Notes under the pieces: model-generated | What the model was told of the DNA's origin: nothing | The model's input: the letters and a program-made list of their open reading frames with translations, nothing else | The model's database searches: none | Source of the DNA: Variovorax boronicumulans | GTDB taxonomy: Bacteria; Pseudomonadota; Gammaproteobacteria; Burkholderiales; Burkholderiaceae_C | Direction: 5' to 3' | DNA length: 64,000 bases | Assembly: GCF_030812215.1 (NCBI RefSeq) | Contig: NZ_JAUSSG010000002.1 | Location: 310,001 to 374,000 of the forward strand | Shown: one piece after another, positions 1 through 8,472 of the stretch | How positions within the stretch are numbered: the stretch's first letter is position 1 | How the letters are laid out: each line of letters opens with the position of its first letter | Translations under genes and position numbers: made by a program

Positions 1-55
1 TGGCCACCATGCTGCCCGTGTAGCCGGCAGCGCCATAGATGAGGAGACGGCTCAC
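1..55 (-). CDS. saccharopine dehydrogenase-like NAD(P)-binding protein, 5' end only
   Basis: Only the first 18 codons are inside the window. A GTG start gives MSRLLIYGAAGYTGSMVA, a beta strand followed by the glycine-rich G-A-A-G-Y-T-G nucleotide-binding turn typical of saccharopine dehydrogenase/trans-acting enoyl reductase family proteins. The GTG overlaps the TGA stop of the upstream VOC gene (GTGA), so the two are probably translationally coupled. The substrate cannot be told from this fragment. Confidence 0.6.
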   Translation of the reverse strand, partial: MSRLLIYGAAGYTGSMVA

Positions 56-450
56 GCGTGCTGCCAGCTCTTGTAGACGAACTCGAGGCTGTAGCCGTCC
101 GGGTCGAACACATTGGCGGCGTAGTAGCGCGGGTCGTAGTAGAGCCGTGCGCTCGGTGGGCCGTTGTCGGAAGCGCCCGCCGCCATGGCTGCGGCATGGG
201 CCGCTTCGACTTCGAGCTTGCTCGATGCGATGAAGCCGATGTGAACGGCTCGTCCGTCGACGACGCCCTCGCGCAGCCAGAAGAACACCCGCCCCTTCGC
301 TCCGAAGCCCTTGAGGTCAGGGTGGCCCGGGGGCCCATCCTTGCCGTCGTAGTCATGCTGGCGCGTGATGCCGAGCGGCGCCAGGGCGGCCGTGTAGAAG
401 TCGATCGAGCGCTGCACGTCGCTCACTGAAACGAAGACATGGTCGAGCAT
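52..450 (-). CDS. VOC (glyoxalase/bleomycin resistance fold) family protein
   Basis: A 132-residue single-domain protein. It opens with MLDHVFVSVSDVQRSIDFY, the usual first beta-alpha unit of a vicinal-oxygen-chelate domain, and near the end has NVFDPDGYSLEFV, the common closing 'DPdGy.lEf' strand with its metal-ligand glutamate. Families of this type include lyases, dioxygenases and resistance proteins, so the reaction is not predictable. The gene follows the SDR gene by 11 bp on the same strand and overlaps the next gene by 4 bp, so it sits mid-operon. Confidence 0.8.
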   Translation of the reverse strand: MLDHVFVSVSDVQRSIDFYTAALAPLGITRQHDYDGKDGPPGHPDLKGFGAKGRVFFWLREGVVDGRAVHIGFIASSKLEVEAAHAAAMAAGASDNGPPSARLYYDPRYYAANVFDPDGYSLEFVYKSWQHA

Positions 451-461
451 GGGGTATCCGA

Positions 462-1226
462 TCAGATGTTGTAGCCGCCAGCGACTTCGATGTTCTGCGC
501 GTTGATCCAGCCATTGTCCGCGGACAGGAGGCCGGCGATCACGCGGCCGACGTCGTCCGGTGCACCGATCCGGCCGAGGGCGGTCTGCCCGGCGAGCGTC
601 GTCTCGAACTCGGGCATCTGGTCGAAGGCGCCGCTGGTCATGTCGGTGCGAATCGCGCCCGGAGAGACCGAGTTCGCACGGATGCCGCGCGGGCCGAACT
701 CCTTGGCCATGTAGCGCGTCAGCACTTCGAGGCCGCCCTTGAAGGCCGCATATGGCGCTGCCCCCGGCGTCGCCACGCGGGTGGTCGCGCTGGTCATGTT
801 GACGATCTGGCCCCCATCGGCCATCAGTGGCAAAAGCGCCTGCGTCAGGAAGAACGGGCCCTTGAGGTGCACGCCCAGCAGGCCATCGAACTCGGCTTCG
901 GTGACGGCCTCGATCGCGTTGAACTGGCCATAGCCTGCGTTGTTGACCAATGCATCGAAGCGGTCGCGGTCCCAGGTCGTTGCGAGCGCGGTTGCGACCT
1001 TGTCGCGAAAGCCCGCGAACGACGCGACCTTGGCGACATCCAGTTCCAGCGCCACGGCCTTGCCGCCGCCGGCCTCGATCTGCTGCACCACGGCGTCGGC
1101 ACCGGCGGAGTGGCTGTTGTAGGTGACGATGACGCCCATGCCACGTTTGGCAGCCTGAATGGCGGTGCTGGCGCCGAGGCCGCGGCTTGCGCCGGTGATG
1201 ACGACGATGTCGGTGTGCTTGCTCAT
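462..1226 (-). CDS. SDR family oxidoreductase
   Basis: A 254-residue short-chain dehydrogenase/reductase. The N-terminal TGASRGLG is the dinucleotide-binding motif, NNAGYG follows beta-4, and YAAFK is the catalytic Tyr-x-x-x-Lys. The length is normal for a classical SDR and there is no signal peptide, so it acts in the cytoplasm. The substrate is unknown. It is transcribed away from the AraC-type regulator that starts at 1354, a usual arrangement for a regulator and its target, and it leads an operon with the VOC gene. Confidence 0.85.
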   Translation of the reverse strand: MSKHTDIVVITGASRGLGASTAIQAAKRGMGVIVTYNSHSAGADAVVQQIEAGGGKAVALELDVAKVASFAGFRDKVATALATTWDRDRFDALVNNAGYGQFNAIEAVTEAEFDGLLGVHLKGPFFLTQALLPLMADGGQIVNMTSATTRVATPGAAPYAAFKGGLEVLTRYMAKEFGPRGIRANSVSPGAIRTDMTSGAFDQMPEFETTLAGQTALGRIGAPDDVGRVIAGLLSADNGWINAQNIEVAGGYNI

Positions 1227-1353
1227 GTGTTTCTCAGGTTGGTTGACAGTGACCGAACGATAGGTCGCACACCGCTTCCGCGCCTGCCCGTTTCTGGCTC
1301 AAGCCTGCCTAAAACTGCTTTTGCGCTTGCGCGACCGCGTGCGATGCGGTCTG

Positions 1354-2277
1354 ATGCATCGCATGGAAGAACAACTCGCCGAGCTCAGGGCCCTTGCTGC
1401 CAAGGCACAGAACCGCATGACGGAGACCGGCATTCCTCGAGTCGCGATGGTGCAGGGCAAGATCCCCGAGCACGAACTGGCGGCGGTCTACGACCCGATG
1501 GTCAACTTGATCCTGAGAGGGAGCAAGTCGATGACCGTGGGCGACCAGACCTTGCACTACTGTCCGGCCAACTACTTCGTCATGTCGGTCGACCTGCCCG
1601 CCGTCGGCACGGTGTGGCCGGCCGCATCCGGCGAGCCATACCTGGCCGTGGCCCTGACGCTGCAGCCTGCGGTGATCGCGGCGTTGCTCGCGGACCTGCC
1701 CAAACTTGCCGAGCCCGAGAAGGCCGGGAGCGGCTTCTCGGTTGCGGCAGTGACGCCACCGCTGATGGATGCATGGGTCCGCATGCTGCGACTGATGAAC
1801 CACCCCGACGACATCCCCGCGTTGGCACCGGCCTATGAACGGGAGATTCTTTACCGGGTGCTGCGAGGTTCACAGGGCAGGATGCTGCGCGAGATCGCAC
1901 GACCCGACAGTGCCATGGCGCGAGTCAGCCTGGCGATCCAGTGGATCCGCCGCGATTTCGCGGAACCCTTGCGGATCGAAGCCCTCGCTGAAAGGGCCGC
2001 GATGAGCGAGTCGGCGTTTCATCGGCATTTCAAGGCAGTCACCTCGCTCAGCCCGCTGCAGTACCAGAAGCGGATCCGCCTGCTGCAAGCCCGCACACTG
2101 CTGGTGGTTGGCGGCAAGAGCGTGACCTCGGCCGCTCTGGAGGTCGGCTACGAGAGCGCGACCCAGTTCAGCCGCGAGTACGCCCGCGCCTTCGGGTTGC
2201 CCCCGGCGCGCGACTCGGAGCGGCTGCTCTCCACGTATGCGCCTCGCGCGGCGGCGTCGGCGGCTCAGGCCGCTTGA
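1354..2277 (+). CDS. AraC family transcriptional regulator (AraC_N type)
   Basis: A 307-residue regulator. The N-terminal half matches the AraC_N ligand/dimerisation family: VYDPMVNLILRGSKSMTVGD, then a segment like YFVMSVDLPAVG. The C-terminal 100 residues are the double helix-turn-helix DNA-binding domain, with AMSESAFHRHFKAVTSLSPLQYQK and later VGYESATQFSREYARAFG. The start is taken as ATG at 1354; an ATG at 1363 is also possible. It is divergent from the SDR gene at 462-1226, its likely target, and meets a paralogous regulator tail to tail with a 13-bp overlap. Confidence 0.85.
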   Translation: MHRMEEQLAELRALAAKAQNRMTETGIPRVAMVQGKIPEHELAAVYDPMVNLILRGSKSMTVGDQTLHYCPANYFVMSVDLPAVGTVWPAASGEPYLAVALTLQPAVIAALLADLPKLAEPEKAGSGFSVAAVTPPLMDAWVRMLRLMNHPDDIPALAPAYEREILYRVLRGSQGRMLREIARPDSAMARVSLAIQWIRRDFAEPLRIEALAERAAMSESAFHRHFKAVTSLSPLQYQKRIRLLQARTLLVVGGKSVTSAALEVGYESATQFSREYARAFGLPPARDSERLLSTYAPRAAASAAQAA

Positions 2278-3176
2278 AGAAAAGGCTCTGCAGGACCCGC
2301 GCCGTTCGGCATCGCCGGCGCCTTGAACCTGGCGATATCGCGAACGGGCGGCAGGCCGAACATGCGCGCGTACTCGCGGGTGAACTGCGAAGGGCTTTCG
2401 TACCCCACGGTGAAGGCGACCGAAGCGGCATCCCGCGGCTCGAACAGCAGCAACCATCGTGCCCTGAGCAGGCGTAGGCGCTTCTGGTATTGGATCGGCG
2501 TCATGGATGTCACCGCACGGAAGTGACGATAGAAAGACGGGACGCTCATGTCGGCCATCGCCGCCAGACTCTCCACGAGGAATGGTTCGGCGTAGTGGTC
2601 CCGTATCCACTGGATGGCGCGCCGGATCTGGGCAAGCCGTCCATCGGGACGCGCGATCTCACGCAGTTGGTCGCCCAGTGGCCCCTGCAGTGCACGAAAG
2701 AGAATCTCGCGTTCGATCATCGGCGCGAGGGTCGCGATTTCATGCGGGCGATCGCTGAGCCGCAACATGCGCAGCCATGCGTCGATCATCTCCAGGGGGG
2801 CTTGCACAGCCGAGAAGCAGACCGCGCTTGCCTGCTCGTTCCGTGTGTTGTCGCCGACGGTCAGGCTGGCGATGACCGCAGGGTCCAGCGTCAGGCTGAT
2901 GGCGAGATAAGGCAAGCCGGGTCCGCCGGGCCGGATCTGGCCGGTGGCGGGAACGTCCACGGGCACGACGAAGTACGAGCCCGCCTCGAAACTCAGCATG
3001 CGATCGCCGATCGACAGTGTCTTGGAGCCCTGCAGCACCATATGCAGCATGGGCTGATACACCTGGTCGGCACACGCCTCGGCGCGAACGATGGCCACCC
3101 GCGGCAAGCCGATGTCGGTCCATTTGTTTTCCGCGCGCATCACAAACCTGCGCAGCTCGGCCATTGCGTTGTCCAT
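2265..3176 (-). CDS. AraC family transcriptional regulator, paralogue of the 1354 gene
   Basis: A 303-residue AraC_N-type regulator. The N-terminal domain has VYQPMLHMVLQGSKTLSIGD and SYFVVPVDVPATG; the C-terminal helix-turn-helix region has MADMSVPSFYRHFRAVTSMTPIQYQK and VGYESPSQFTREYARMFG. It aligns along its whole length with the neighbouring AraC protein. The ATG at 3176 gives the family's usual N-terminus (MDNAMAELRR); upstream codons in the same frame are arginine rich and unlikely to be translated. It diverges from the SDR gene at 3368. Confidence 0.85.
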   Translation of the reverse strand: MDNAMAELRRFVMRAENKWTDIGLPRVAIVRAEACADQVYQPMLHMVLQGSKTLSIGDRMLSFEAGSYFVVPVDVPATGQIRPGGPGLPYLAISLTLDPAVIASLTVGDNTRNEQASAVCFSAVQAPLEMIDAWLRMLRLSDRPHEIATLAPMIEREILFRALQGPLGDQLREIARPDGRLAQIRRAIQWIRDHYAEPFLVESLAAMADMSVPSFYRHFRAVTSMTPIQYQKRLRLLRARWLLLFEPRDAASVAFTVGYESPSQFTREYARMFGLPPVRDIARFKAPAMPNGAGPAEPFLQAA

Positions 3177-3367
3177 CCTTCGCATCATGGGTGAACGCCG
3201 CGCGCGGCACAAGCATCGTGAGAAGAATAGGCAAGGATGAGAGAAGAACCGGCGACCGCGAAGGTCGGGGCAACCGAATACTCGAACGCAGCGGCGGGCC
3301 TGGTGCCCAACGATCCAGGGCTCACGGCCTGCCGTCGCAAAACTCTCAACCTGAAAGAAGCAAGATC

Positions 3368-4120
3368 ATGAAACTCAAGCAGAAAGTCGCCCTTGTCACC
3401 GGCGCATCGAGCGGCATCGGAGCAGGCATTGCCAAGGCGCTGGCCGCCGAAGGTGCGACCGTGGTCGTGAACTACGCGACCAGCAAGAGCGGCGCCGATG
3501 CCATCGTCGCGTCGATCGAGGGCGCTGGCGGCAAGGCTGTGGCCGTCCAGGCGGACATGAGCAATTCGGCAGACGTGGTCCGCCTGTTCGACAGGCTCAT
3601 GGCCGACCACGGGCGGCTGGACGTGCTGGTGAACAACGCAGGCGTGGCGGTGTTCCAGATGGTGGTCGACCTGACCGAGGAGGCGTTCCACAAGCATTTC
3701 AACGTGAACGTCCTGGGGTATCTGCTGGCAACCCGCGAAGCGGTGAAGCATTTCGGCAAGGACGGCGGCAGCATCATCAACATCAGCTCGATCCTGAGCA
3801 CCGACCCCTACCTGGCTTCCAGCGTGTATGCGGCAACCAAGGGTGCCGTCGACACGATGACGTTCGCGCTCGCTCGCGAGTTGGGCCCGCGGCGCATCCG
3901 CGTCAATTCGATCTTGCCCGGCCACACGAACACGCCCGCCACGGACGGCAATTTCGCCGGCGACTTCGGCGCGAAGCTTGTAGCGGGCACGCCGCTCGGC
4001 CGCTTCGGCGAGCCGGAAGACATCGCACCGGTCGCGGTGTTCCTGGCCTCCCAGGATTCCCACTGGGTGACGGGTGAGTCCATCCGCGCGGCTGGCGGCG
4101 TGCGTGGCGTCGGTTACTGA
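3368..4120 (+). CDS. SDR family oxidoreductase (3-ketoacyl-ACP reductase-like)
   Basis: A 250-residue classical SDR. TGASSGIG is the NAD(P)-binding motif, NNAGVAVF follows beta-4, INISSI carries the catalytic Ser, YAATK is the catalytic Tyr/Lys pair, and RVNSILPG follows. AAGGVRGVGY forms the C-terminus. The start MKLKQKVALVTG is the conserved first strand and is preceded by an AAGAAGC Shine-Dalgarno-like stretch. It is divergent from the AraC gene at 2265-3176. The substrate is unknown. Confidence 0.85.
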   Translation: MKLKQKVALVTGASSGIGAGIAKALAAEGATVVVNYATSKSGADAIVASIEGAGGKAVAVQADMSNSADVVRLFDRLMADHGRLDVLVNNAGVAVFQMVVDLTEEAFHKHFNVNVLGYLLATREAVKHFGKDGGSIINISSILSTDPYLASSVYAATKGAVDTMTFALARELGPRRIRVNSILPGHTNTPATDGNFAGDFGAKLVAGTPLGRFGEPEDIAPVAVFLASQDSHWVTGESIRAAGGVRGVGY

Positions 4121-4191
4121 GCGCTTGAGCAAAAAATGAAGGCGAAAAGCCGCCGACCACGCAAGGGGCCGATCGCCAGAACGTTCACGGT

Positions 4192-6153
4192 TCAGGCCAC
4201 CTCGTCATCCATCGCCGCGCTGCGGTCCTTGATCCGCGTGACCTGCGAGAGCACGGCTTCGTCAGCGGTCATGTCCGGCCGCTGCCCCTTGTAGACCGGC
4301 TGCTCGAACTTGCCACCCGCATAGCGGTACAGATAGCGCACCTCGACCAGCGTGCCCGCAGCCGGCAGCGCTTCGTTGGGCGGCACGGTCACGTTGCCCA
4401 TGTCGACCATCGCGCCCGCTTCGTCGCGCAGCCCCACGGCCACCGAGCGCTGCGCGTTGACGCGAATCACCTGGCAGGTCGCGCTCTGGTTGAACTTGAA
4501 CTTCAGGCTGGTGGTGCTGCGGCCCGCCGCGAATGGCGCGGCGAGCGCCTTGAGCACATAGCCTTCGCCGTGCGCCGCCAGCAACTGCGCGGCGCGGCTG
4601 CGCTTGCCTTCGGCGGTGGTTTCGAGATCGAGCACCACCATCCACGGCAGGCGCGCGGCGGCCTTCTGCAGATGGCCGAAGCGTTCGATGAAAGGTGCGC
4701 TGCGCAGGTCCTGGCCATCGAGCTCCAGCAGGTCGAAAGCCTTGAAGACATCGCCCACATGCTCGCCCGCGATGACGGTGCGGCCCGCCGATGCGGCACC
4801 GGCCGCACCGGTCCACGCCTGTGGAATGTCGACGAAGAGCCCACGGCGATTGGTGCCGCGCACCGTCTCGCCCTCGATCAGCAGGATGCGGTTCTCGCCA
4901 TCGGCTTTTTCCTGCAGGCCCCAACTCGCGTCGTCGAGGTAGCGCACCACCTGCTCTTCGAGGATCAGCGTGGGCAGTTGCGGCAACTCGCCGCTGACGC
5001 GGCCGGCGAGGTCGCTCGAGGTGTAGAGCGCGCCCGACTGGTCCGGCGTATAGCCCTTGGAGGTTTTTTCCTTCACGACCTTCTCGTAGATCTTCAGCGC
5101 GGCTTCGAAGGCGACCGGGCTGCTGGTCTTGGTGCCGGTGGCGAGCGTTCCGCCGCGGCGTCCGTTGCCGTAGTCGACCACCCAGCCGTCGTCCTTCGGG
5201 CGCAGGTGGACCTGGTAAACCTTGTCGGACCCCTGGCCCGTGAAATAGAGAAAGCTCGATTGCGATGCTTGTCCGCCGGCAGCATGTTCGACCGGGACAG
5301 TTGAAGACGTCGCCTTGGCAACCGACTCGGCCTGCGAACTCACATGCCGCAGATCGACCTCCGGCCGCATCGACGCTGCCCCGCTCCACCGAACCTCGAA
5401 GCCCGCCTTGCGAAAGTGATCGACGACGAGTTCACCGACGCGCTGCATGTCGGCATCGGCGCCCTTCGGCGCGCCCCAGAACGCGAGCGACAACTGGCTG
5501 CTGCTTTTCGCGCGGTTCAGGTCCTGCCGCGTGTAGAAGCAGAAGCCATGCAGGCCAGCTTTCTTGCCGCCGCGCTCGCGGAAAGCCTGGGAGCAATCGG
5601 AAAAACCGTCGGACTGCGTCTGCCCCGCGTCCTGCAGCGCGACGAGCCCCGCCTTCGTCAACGCGTCGAAAACCTCGTCGATCCTCGCCTTGGCGGCACG
5701 CCATTGCGCGGTCGTCATCTTCACGGGATCGGGTTCGGGCGGGGGCGGCTCTGGAATCGGCTTGCCGGTGACGCCGGCGAGCAGCTCGACCACCTCTTCC
5801 ATCATCGCGTTCTCGGTGATGTGGTTGCCGTGGCTGTCGCTGATGTCGGCCTTGGCGCCCGCATCGAGCAACAGCTGGACCGCATCCACCGTTGGCGCGA
5901 ACTCGGCCGCCAGGTACAGCGCGGTGCGGCCGTCGGTGCCGGTGTATTCGAGCGGGCTACCGGCTTCGAGCAACAGCCGGAGCACCGCGAGATTCGGTTC
6001 GGTTTCGGTCTCGTTGGAGCCCATCGCCGCGCACTGCAGTGCGGTGAAGCCCTGTTTGTTCACCGCGTTCATGTCGGCCCCGGCCTCGATGCATGCGCGC
6101 ACGGTCTTCACATCGGCCTCGCGCGCAGCGTCGAAAATCTTCTTCGGGTTCAT
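4192..6153 (-). CDS. ankyrin repeat / DUF6891-like / WGR / ATP-dependent DNA ligase-like fusion protein
   Basis: A 653-residue multidomain protein. Residues 1-130 are ankyrin repeats (GFTALQCAAMGS, DGRTALYLAAEF). A proline-rich linker follows, then 150-270 is a region resembling DUF6891 (DGFSDCSQAFRERG, LSLAFWGAP). Residues 305-370 resemble a WGR domain (YQVHLRP, NGRRGGTLATGT, YEKVVKEKTSKGY). Residues 395-627 carry ligase nucleotidyltransferase motifs: K416-A-D-G (motif I lysine), FDLLELDGQDLR (IIIa), EGYVLK 530-535 (IV), KFK 551-553 (V) and an OB-fold-like end VEVRYLYRY...QPVYKGQRPD. The ATG at 6153 has an AGGGAG ribosome binding site. The ligase lysine is intact, so adenylyl transfer is plausible; WGR suggests DNA-end binding and ankyrins a protein partner. 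The biological role is unknown. Confidence 0.8.
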   Translation of the reverse strand: MNPKKIFDAAREADVKTVRACIEAGADMNAVNKQGFTALQCAAMGSNETETEPNLAVLRLLLEAGSPLEYTGTDGRTALYLAAEFAPTVDAVQLLLDAGAKADISDSHGNHITENAMMEEVVELLAGVTGKPIPEPPPPEPDPVKMTTAQWRAAKARIDEVFDALTKAGLVALQDAGQTQSDGFSDCSQAFRERGGKKAGLHGFCFYTRQDLNRAKSSSQLSLAFWGAPKGADADMQRVGELVVDHFRKAGFEVRWSGAASMRPEVDLRHVSSQAESVAKATSSTVPVEHAAGGQASQSSFLYFTGQGSDKVYQVHLRPKDDGWVVDYGNGRRGGTLATGTKTSSPVAFEAALKIYEKVVKEKTSKGYTPDQSGALYTSSDLAGRVSGELPQLPTLILEEQVVRYLDDASWGLQEKADGENRILLIEGETVRGTNRRGLFVDIPQAWTGAAGAASAGRTVIAGEHVGDVFKAFDLLELDGQDLRSAPFIERFGHLQKAAARLPWMVVLDLETTAEGKRSRAAQLLAAHGEGYVLKALAAPFAAGRSTTSLKFKFNQSATCQVIRVNAQRSVAVGLRDEAGAMVDMGNVTVPPNEALPAAGTLVEVRYLYRYAGGKFEQPVYKGQRPDMTADEAVLSQVTRIKDRSAAMDDEVA

Positions 6154-6278
6154 GGCACTCCCTGTGTGTTGGTTTTTGGATTCTGCCGCAGGCGCATGGC
6201 CACGCATTGCACTTCACAGCCCGCGCGAACATCGGTACATTCGACGCCTCGATCCACAACACAGACCGGAGGTGCGCG

Positions 6279-6350
6279 ATGGAAGACACTGCTATTCATG
6301 CCCCCTCCCCCGTACGGTTTGTGGTCGGGTCGTTCCAGAACTGCTGCTGA
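6279..6350 (+). CDS. 23-residue small ORF ending Cys-Cys, possible leader peptide
   Basis: A 24-codon frame with a near-ideal GGAGGT ribosome binding site at 6268-6273, 5 nt before the ATG. It starts MEDTAIHAP and ends GSFQNCC followed directly by TGA. Two adjacent cysteine codons before the stop recall attenuator leader peptides that sense charged tRNA-Cys. Two stem-loops lie between it and the GNAT gene. I do not recognise the peptide in any family. It could also be an independently acting small protein or chance. Confidence 0.4.
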   Translation: MEDTAIHAPSPVRFVVGSFQNCC

Positions 6351-6402
6351 CGCGCCCCTCGCGCAGCACATGCCCCTGAAGGCATAAAAGCCGGTTCGAT
6401 CC

Positions 6403-6467
6403 TCGCGGCGTTCTGCCGCGACAAACCGCCCGATTCAAACGCCGCCGCTGGCACGCCTGTACGTGCC
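6403..6467 (+). other. two stem-loops between the small ORF and the GNAT gene
   Basis: The first is TCGCGGC-GTTCT-GCCGCGA (6403-6421, 7-bp perfect stem). The second is GGCACG-CCTGTA-CGTGCC (6450-6467, 6-bp perfect stem), and a T-rich stretch (ttccttttt) comes about 12 nt after it. Neither is a textbook terminator because the T tract is detached. Together with the upstream Cys-Cys ORF they could form an attenuator-like leader. The rest of the 6154-6504 gap holds the divergent promoters, which I cannot place. Confidence 0.35.
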
Positions 6468-6504
6468 GCGCGCGATCCGTTCCTTTTTCGAATCAAGGCC
6501 AACC

Positions 6505-7602
6505 ATGCTTGAATCCCGTGCCGCCGATGCGCGGCCGCTTTCGATTTCCGTTTTCGATCCGCAGCGGGCAACCGCCGAAGAATGGGCGCAGGCCCTCGCC
6601 TACTGGCGCCTGCGCCACACAGAAGACCATCCGGGCGAACCGCGGCCCGACGACGCCCACACCGCGCAGAACATGCGCCAATACACGCCGCTGCATGTGG
6701 TGCATCACATCCTTGCGCGGGATGCGCACGGCAACCTCGTCGGCGGCCTTTACATGGGCGTGCGCCGCGAAGGCACCCCCGACTACGAGGCCCATGCGCC
6801 CTTCGTCAACGTCTCGGGTGGTGTGCGGCAGTCCAGCAGACGCCAAGGTATCGCCAGCCTCTTGCTGTGCGAGTTGCTGGCGTTGATGGACGCAGAGGGC
6901 AAGACCACGGCGACCTTCAACGTCCACCTGCCCGAAGGCCACGCCTTCCTTGCTGCCACCGGTGCAGCCGAAAAGCACCGCAGCATGGAGAACCGCATGG
7001 CCTTCGCCGACCTCGACGACGATGCGCTCGCCCGCTGGCGCGCCGAAGCGCTCGCGCCTTCGCACGGACTGCGCCTGGAAATCCACGCAGGCCGCGTGCC
7101 CTTCGAGCGCCTTGCCACGCTGATGGCGCCGCTCTCTGCACTGCTCGAAGACGCGCCCACCACCGGCCTCGCGCGCCCGCCCATGCGCTTCGAGCTCGAA
7201 GACTTTCGCGCCTGGTATGCCGAGATCGATCGCCGCGGCGGCGAGCACTTCCTGGTGCTGCTGCTCGATGGCGACGGGGTGGCCGCGGTGTGCGATGCGA
7301 GCTGGAACCAGCTCTACCCCGACCGCATGTTCCAGCGGCTCACCGCCGTGGCCCGCCATTGGCGCGGCAAGGGCCTGGCCAAGGGCGTGAAGGCGGTGAT
7401 GCTGCAGCTGGTGCGCGAGCGCCACCTCGGGGTGGTGATGGCCGTCACGCAGAACGCGGAGGTCAACGCGCCCATGCTGGCCATCAACCGCCAGCTCGGC
7501 TTTGCCCCGCACAGGCATGATGCGGCCTACCAGATCGGCACGGAAAGCCTGAGGACCTTCCTCTCGACCCGTTCGCCGGCTTCGCGGGAGGCGCGCGCAT
7601 GA
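6505..7602 (+). CDS. GNAT family N-acetyltransferase with two GNAT-like domains
   Basis: A 365-residue protein with two acetyltransferase-like halves. The N-terminal half has VSGGVRQSSRRQGIASLLLCELL, an R/Q-x-x-G-I/A acetyl-CoA-binding signature. The C-terminal half has TAVARHWRGKGLAKGVKAVML and AVTQNAEVNAPMLAINRQLGF, the usual 'N..M...N..LGF' ending. ATG 6505 is preceded by AAGG; an in-frame ATG at 6463 would add 14 residues. Its stop overlaps the start of the RIO kinase gene by 4 bp (ATGA). The substrate is unknown. Confidence 0.75.
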   Translation: MLESRAADARPLSISVFDPQRATAEEWAQALAYWRLRHTEDHPGEPRPDDAHTAQNMRQYTPLHVVHHILARDAHGNLVGGLYMGVRREGTPDYEAHAPFVNVSGGVRQSSRRQGIASLLLCELLALMDAEGKTTATFNVHLPEGHAFLAATGAAEKHRSMENRMAFADLDDDALARWRAEALAPSHGLRLEIHAGRVPFERLATLMAPLSALLEDAPTTGLARPPMRFELEDFRAWYAEIDRRGGEHFLVLLLDGDGVAAVCDASWNQLYPDRMFQRLTAVARHWRGKGLAKGVKAVMLQLVRERHLGVVMAVTQNAEVNAPMLAINRQLGFAPHRHDAAYQIGTESLRTFLSTRSPASREARA

Positions 7603-8450
7603 AGACACCCCAGAGACTGCAGACCCTCGTGGACGAAGGCCTGATCGACACCGTCGTACGCCAGCTCATGAGCGGCAAGGAAGCCATGGTGTATGTCGTG
7701 CGCTGCGGCGAGGAAACGCGCTGCGCCAAGGTCTACAAGGAGGCCGACAAGCGCAGCTTCCGCCAGGCCGTCGACTACACCGAGAACCGCCGCGTCAAGA
7801 ACACGCGCGAGGCCCGTGCCATGGCCAAGGGCACCAAGTTCGGCCGCAAGGTGACCGAGGCCATCTGGCAGAGCGCCGAGGTCGATGCGCTCTATCGCCT
7901 GGCTGCGGCCGGCGTGCGCGTGCCGACGCCGCACAACTTCCTGGAAGGCGTGCTGCTCATGGACCTGGTGACCGATGCCAACGGCGACGCCGCCCCGCGC
8001 CTGAACGACGTCGCCTTCTCGCCCGAAGATGCGCGGCGCCACCATGCGAGCCTGCTGCGCGAAGTGATGCGCATGCTGTGCGCGGGCGTGGTGCATGGCG
8101 ACCTCTCGGAGTTCAACGTGCTGCTGGCCGAAGACGGCCCGGTGATCATCGATCTGCCGCAGGCGGTGGACGCGGCCGGCAACAACCACGCCAAGCGCAT
8201 GCTGCTGCGCGACGTGGAGAACCTGCGCAACTTCTTCGGCCAGTACGAGCCCGCACTGCTGAAGACGCACTACGGCGACGAGATCTGGCAGCTCTACGAG
8301 CGCGGCCTGCTGCGGCCCGAAACGGAACTCGCCGGCACCTTCGTGCGCGAGAGCGGCCCGGTCGACCTGAGCAATGTGCTGCGCGAGGTGGACGATGCGC
8401 GCGCGGAAGAAGCGGCGCGGCTCCTGCGCATGCAGACGCCGCGACAATAG
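7599..8450 (+). CDS. RIO1-like serine/threonine protein kinase
   Basis: A 283-residue RIO-type kinase. The ATP-binding lysine lies in RCAKVYK (K44), the catalytic loop is HGDLSEFNVL (166-175, D168 and N173), and the metal-binding Asp is in IIDLPQAV (D185). RIO kinases in archaea and eukaryotes act in ribosome maturation; bacterial members are common in proteobacteria but poorly characterised. The start overlaps the GNAT stop, and the BtuF-like gene follows by 22 bp, so the genes form one transcription unit. Confidence 0.85.
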   Translation: MKTPQRLQTLVDEGLIDTVVRQLMSGKEAMVYVVRCGEETRCAKVYKEADKRSFRQAVDYTENRRVKNTREARAMAKGTKFGRKVTEAIWQSAEVDALYRLAAAGVRVPTPHNFLEGVLLMDLVTDANGDAAPRLNDVAFSPEDARRHHASLLREVMRMLCAGVVHGDLSEFNVLLAEDGPVIIDLPQAVDAAGNNHAKRMLLRDVENLRNFFGQYEPALLKTHYGDEIWQLYERGLLRPETELAGTFVRESGPVDLSNVLREVDDARAEEAARLLRMQTPRQ

Positions 8451-8472
8451 CGGGCCGACCACGCCCGCTTCG

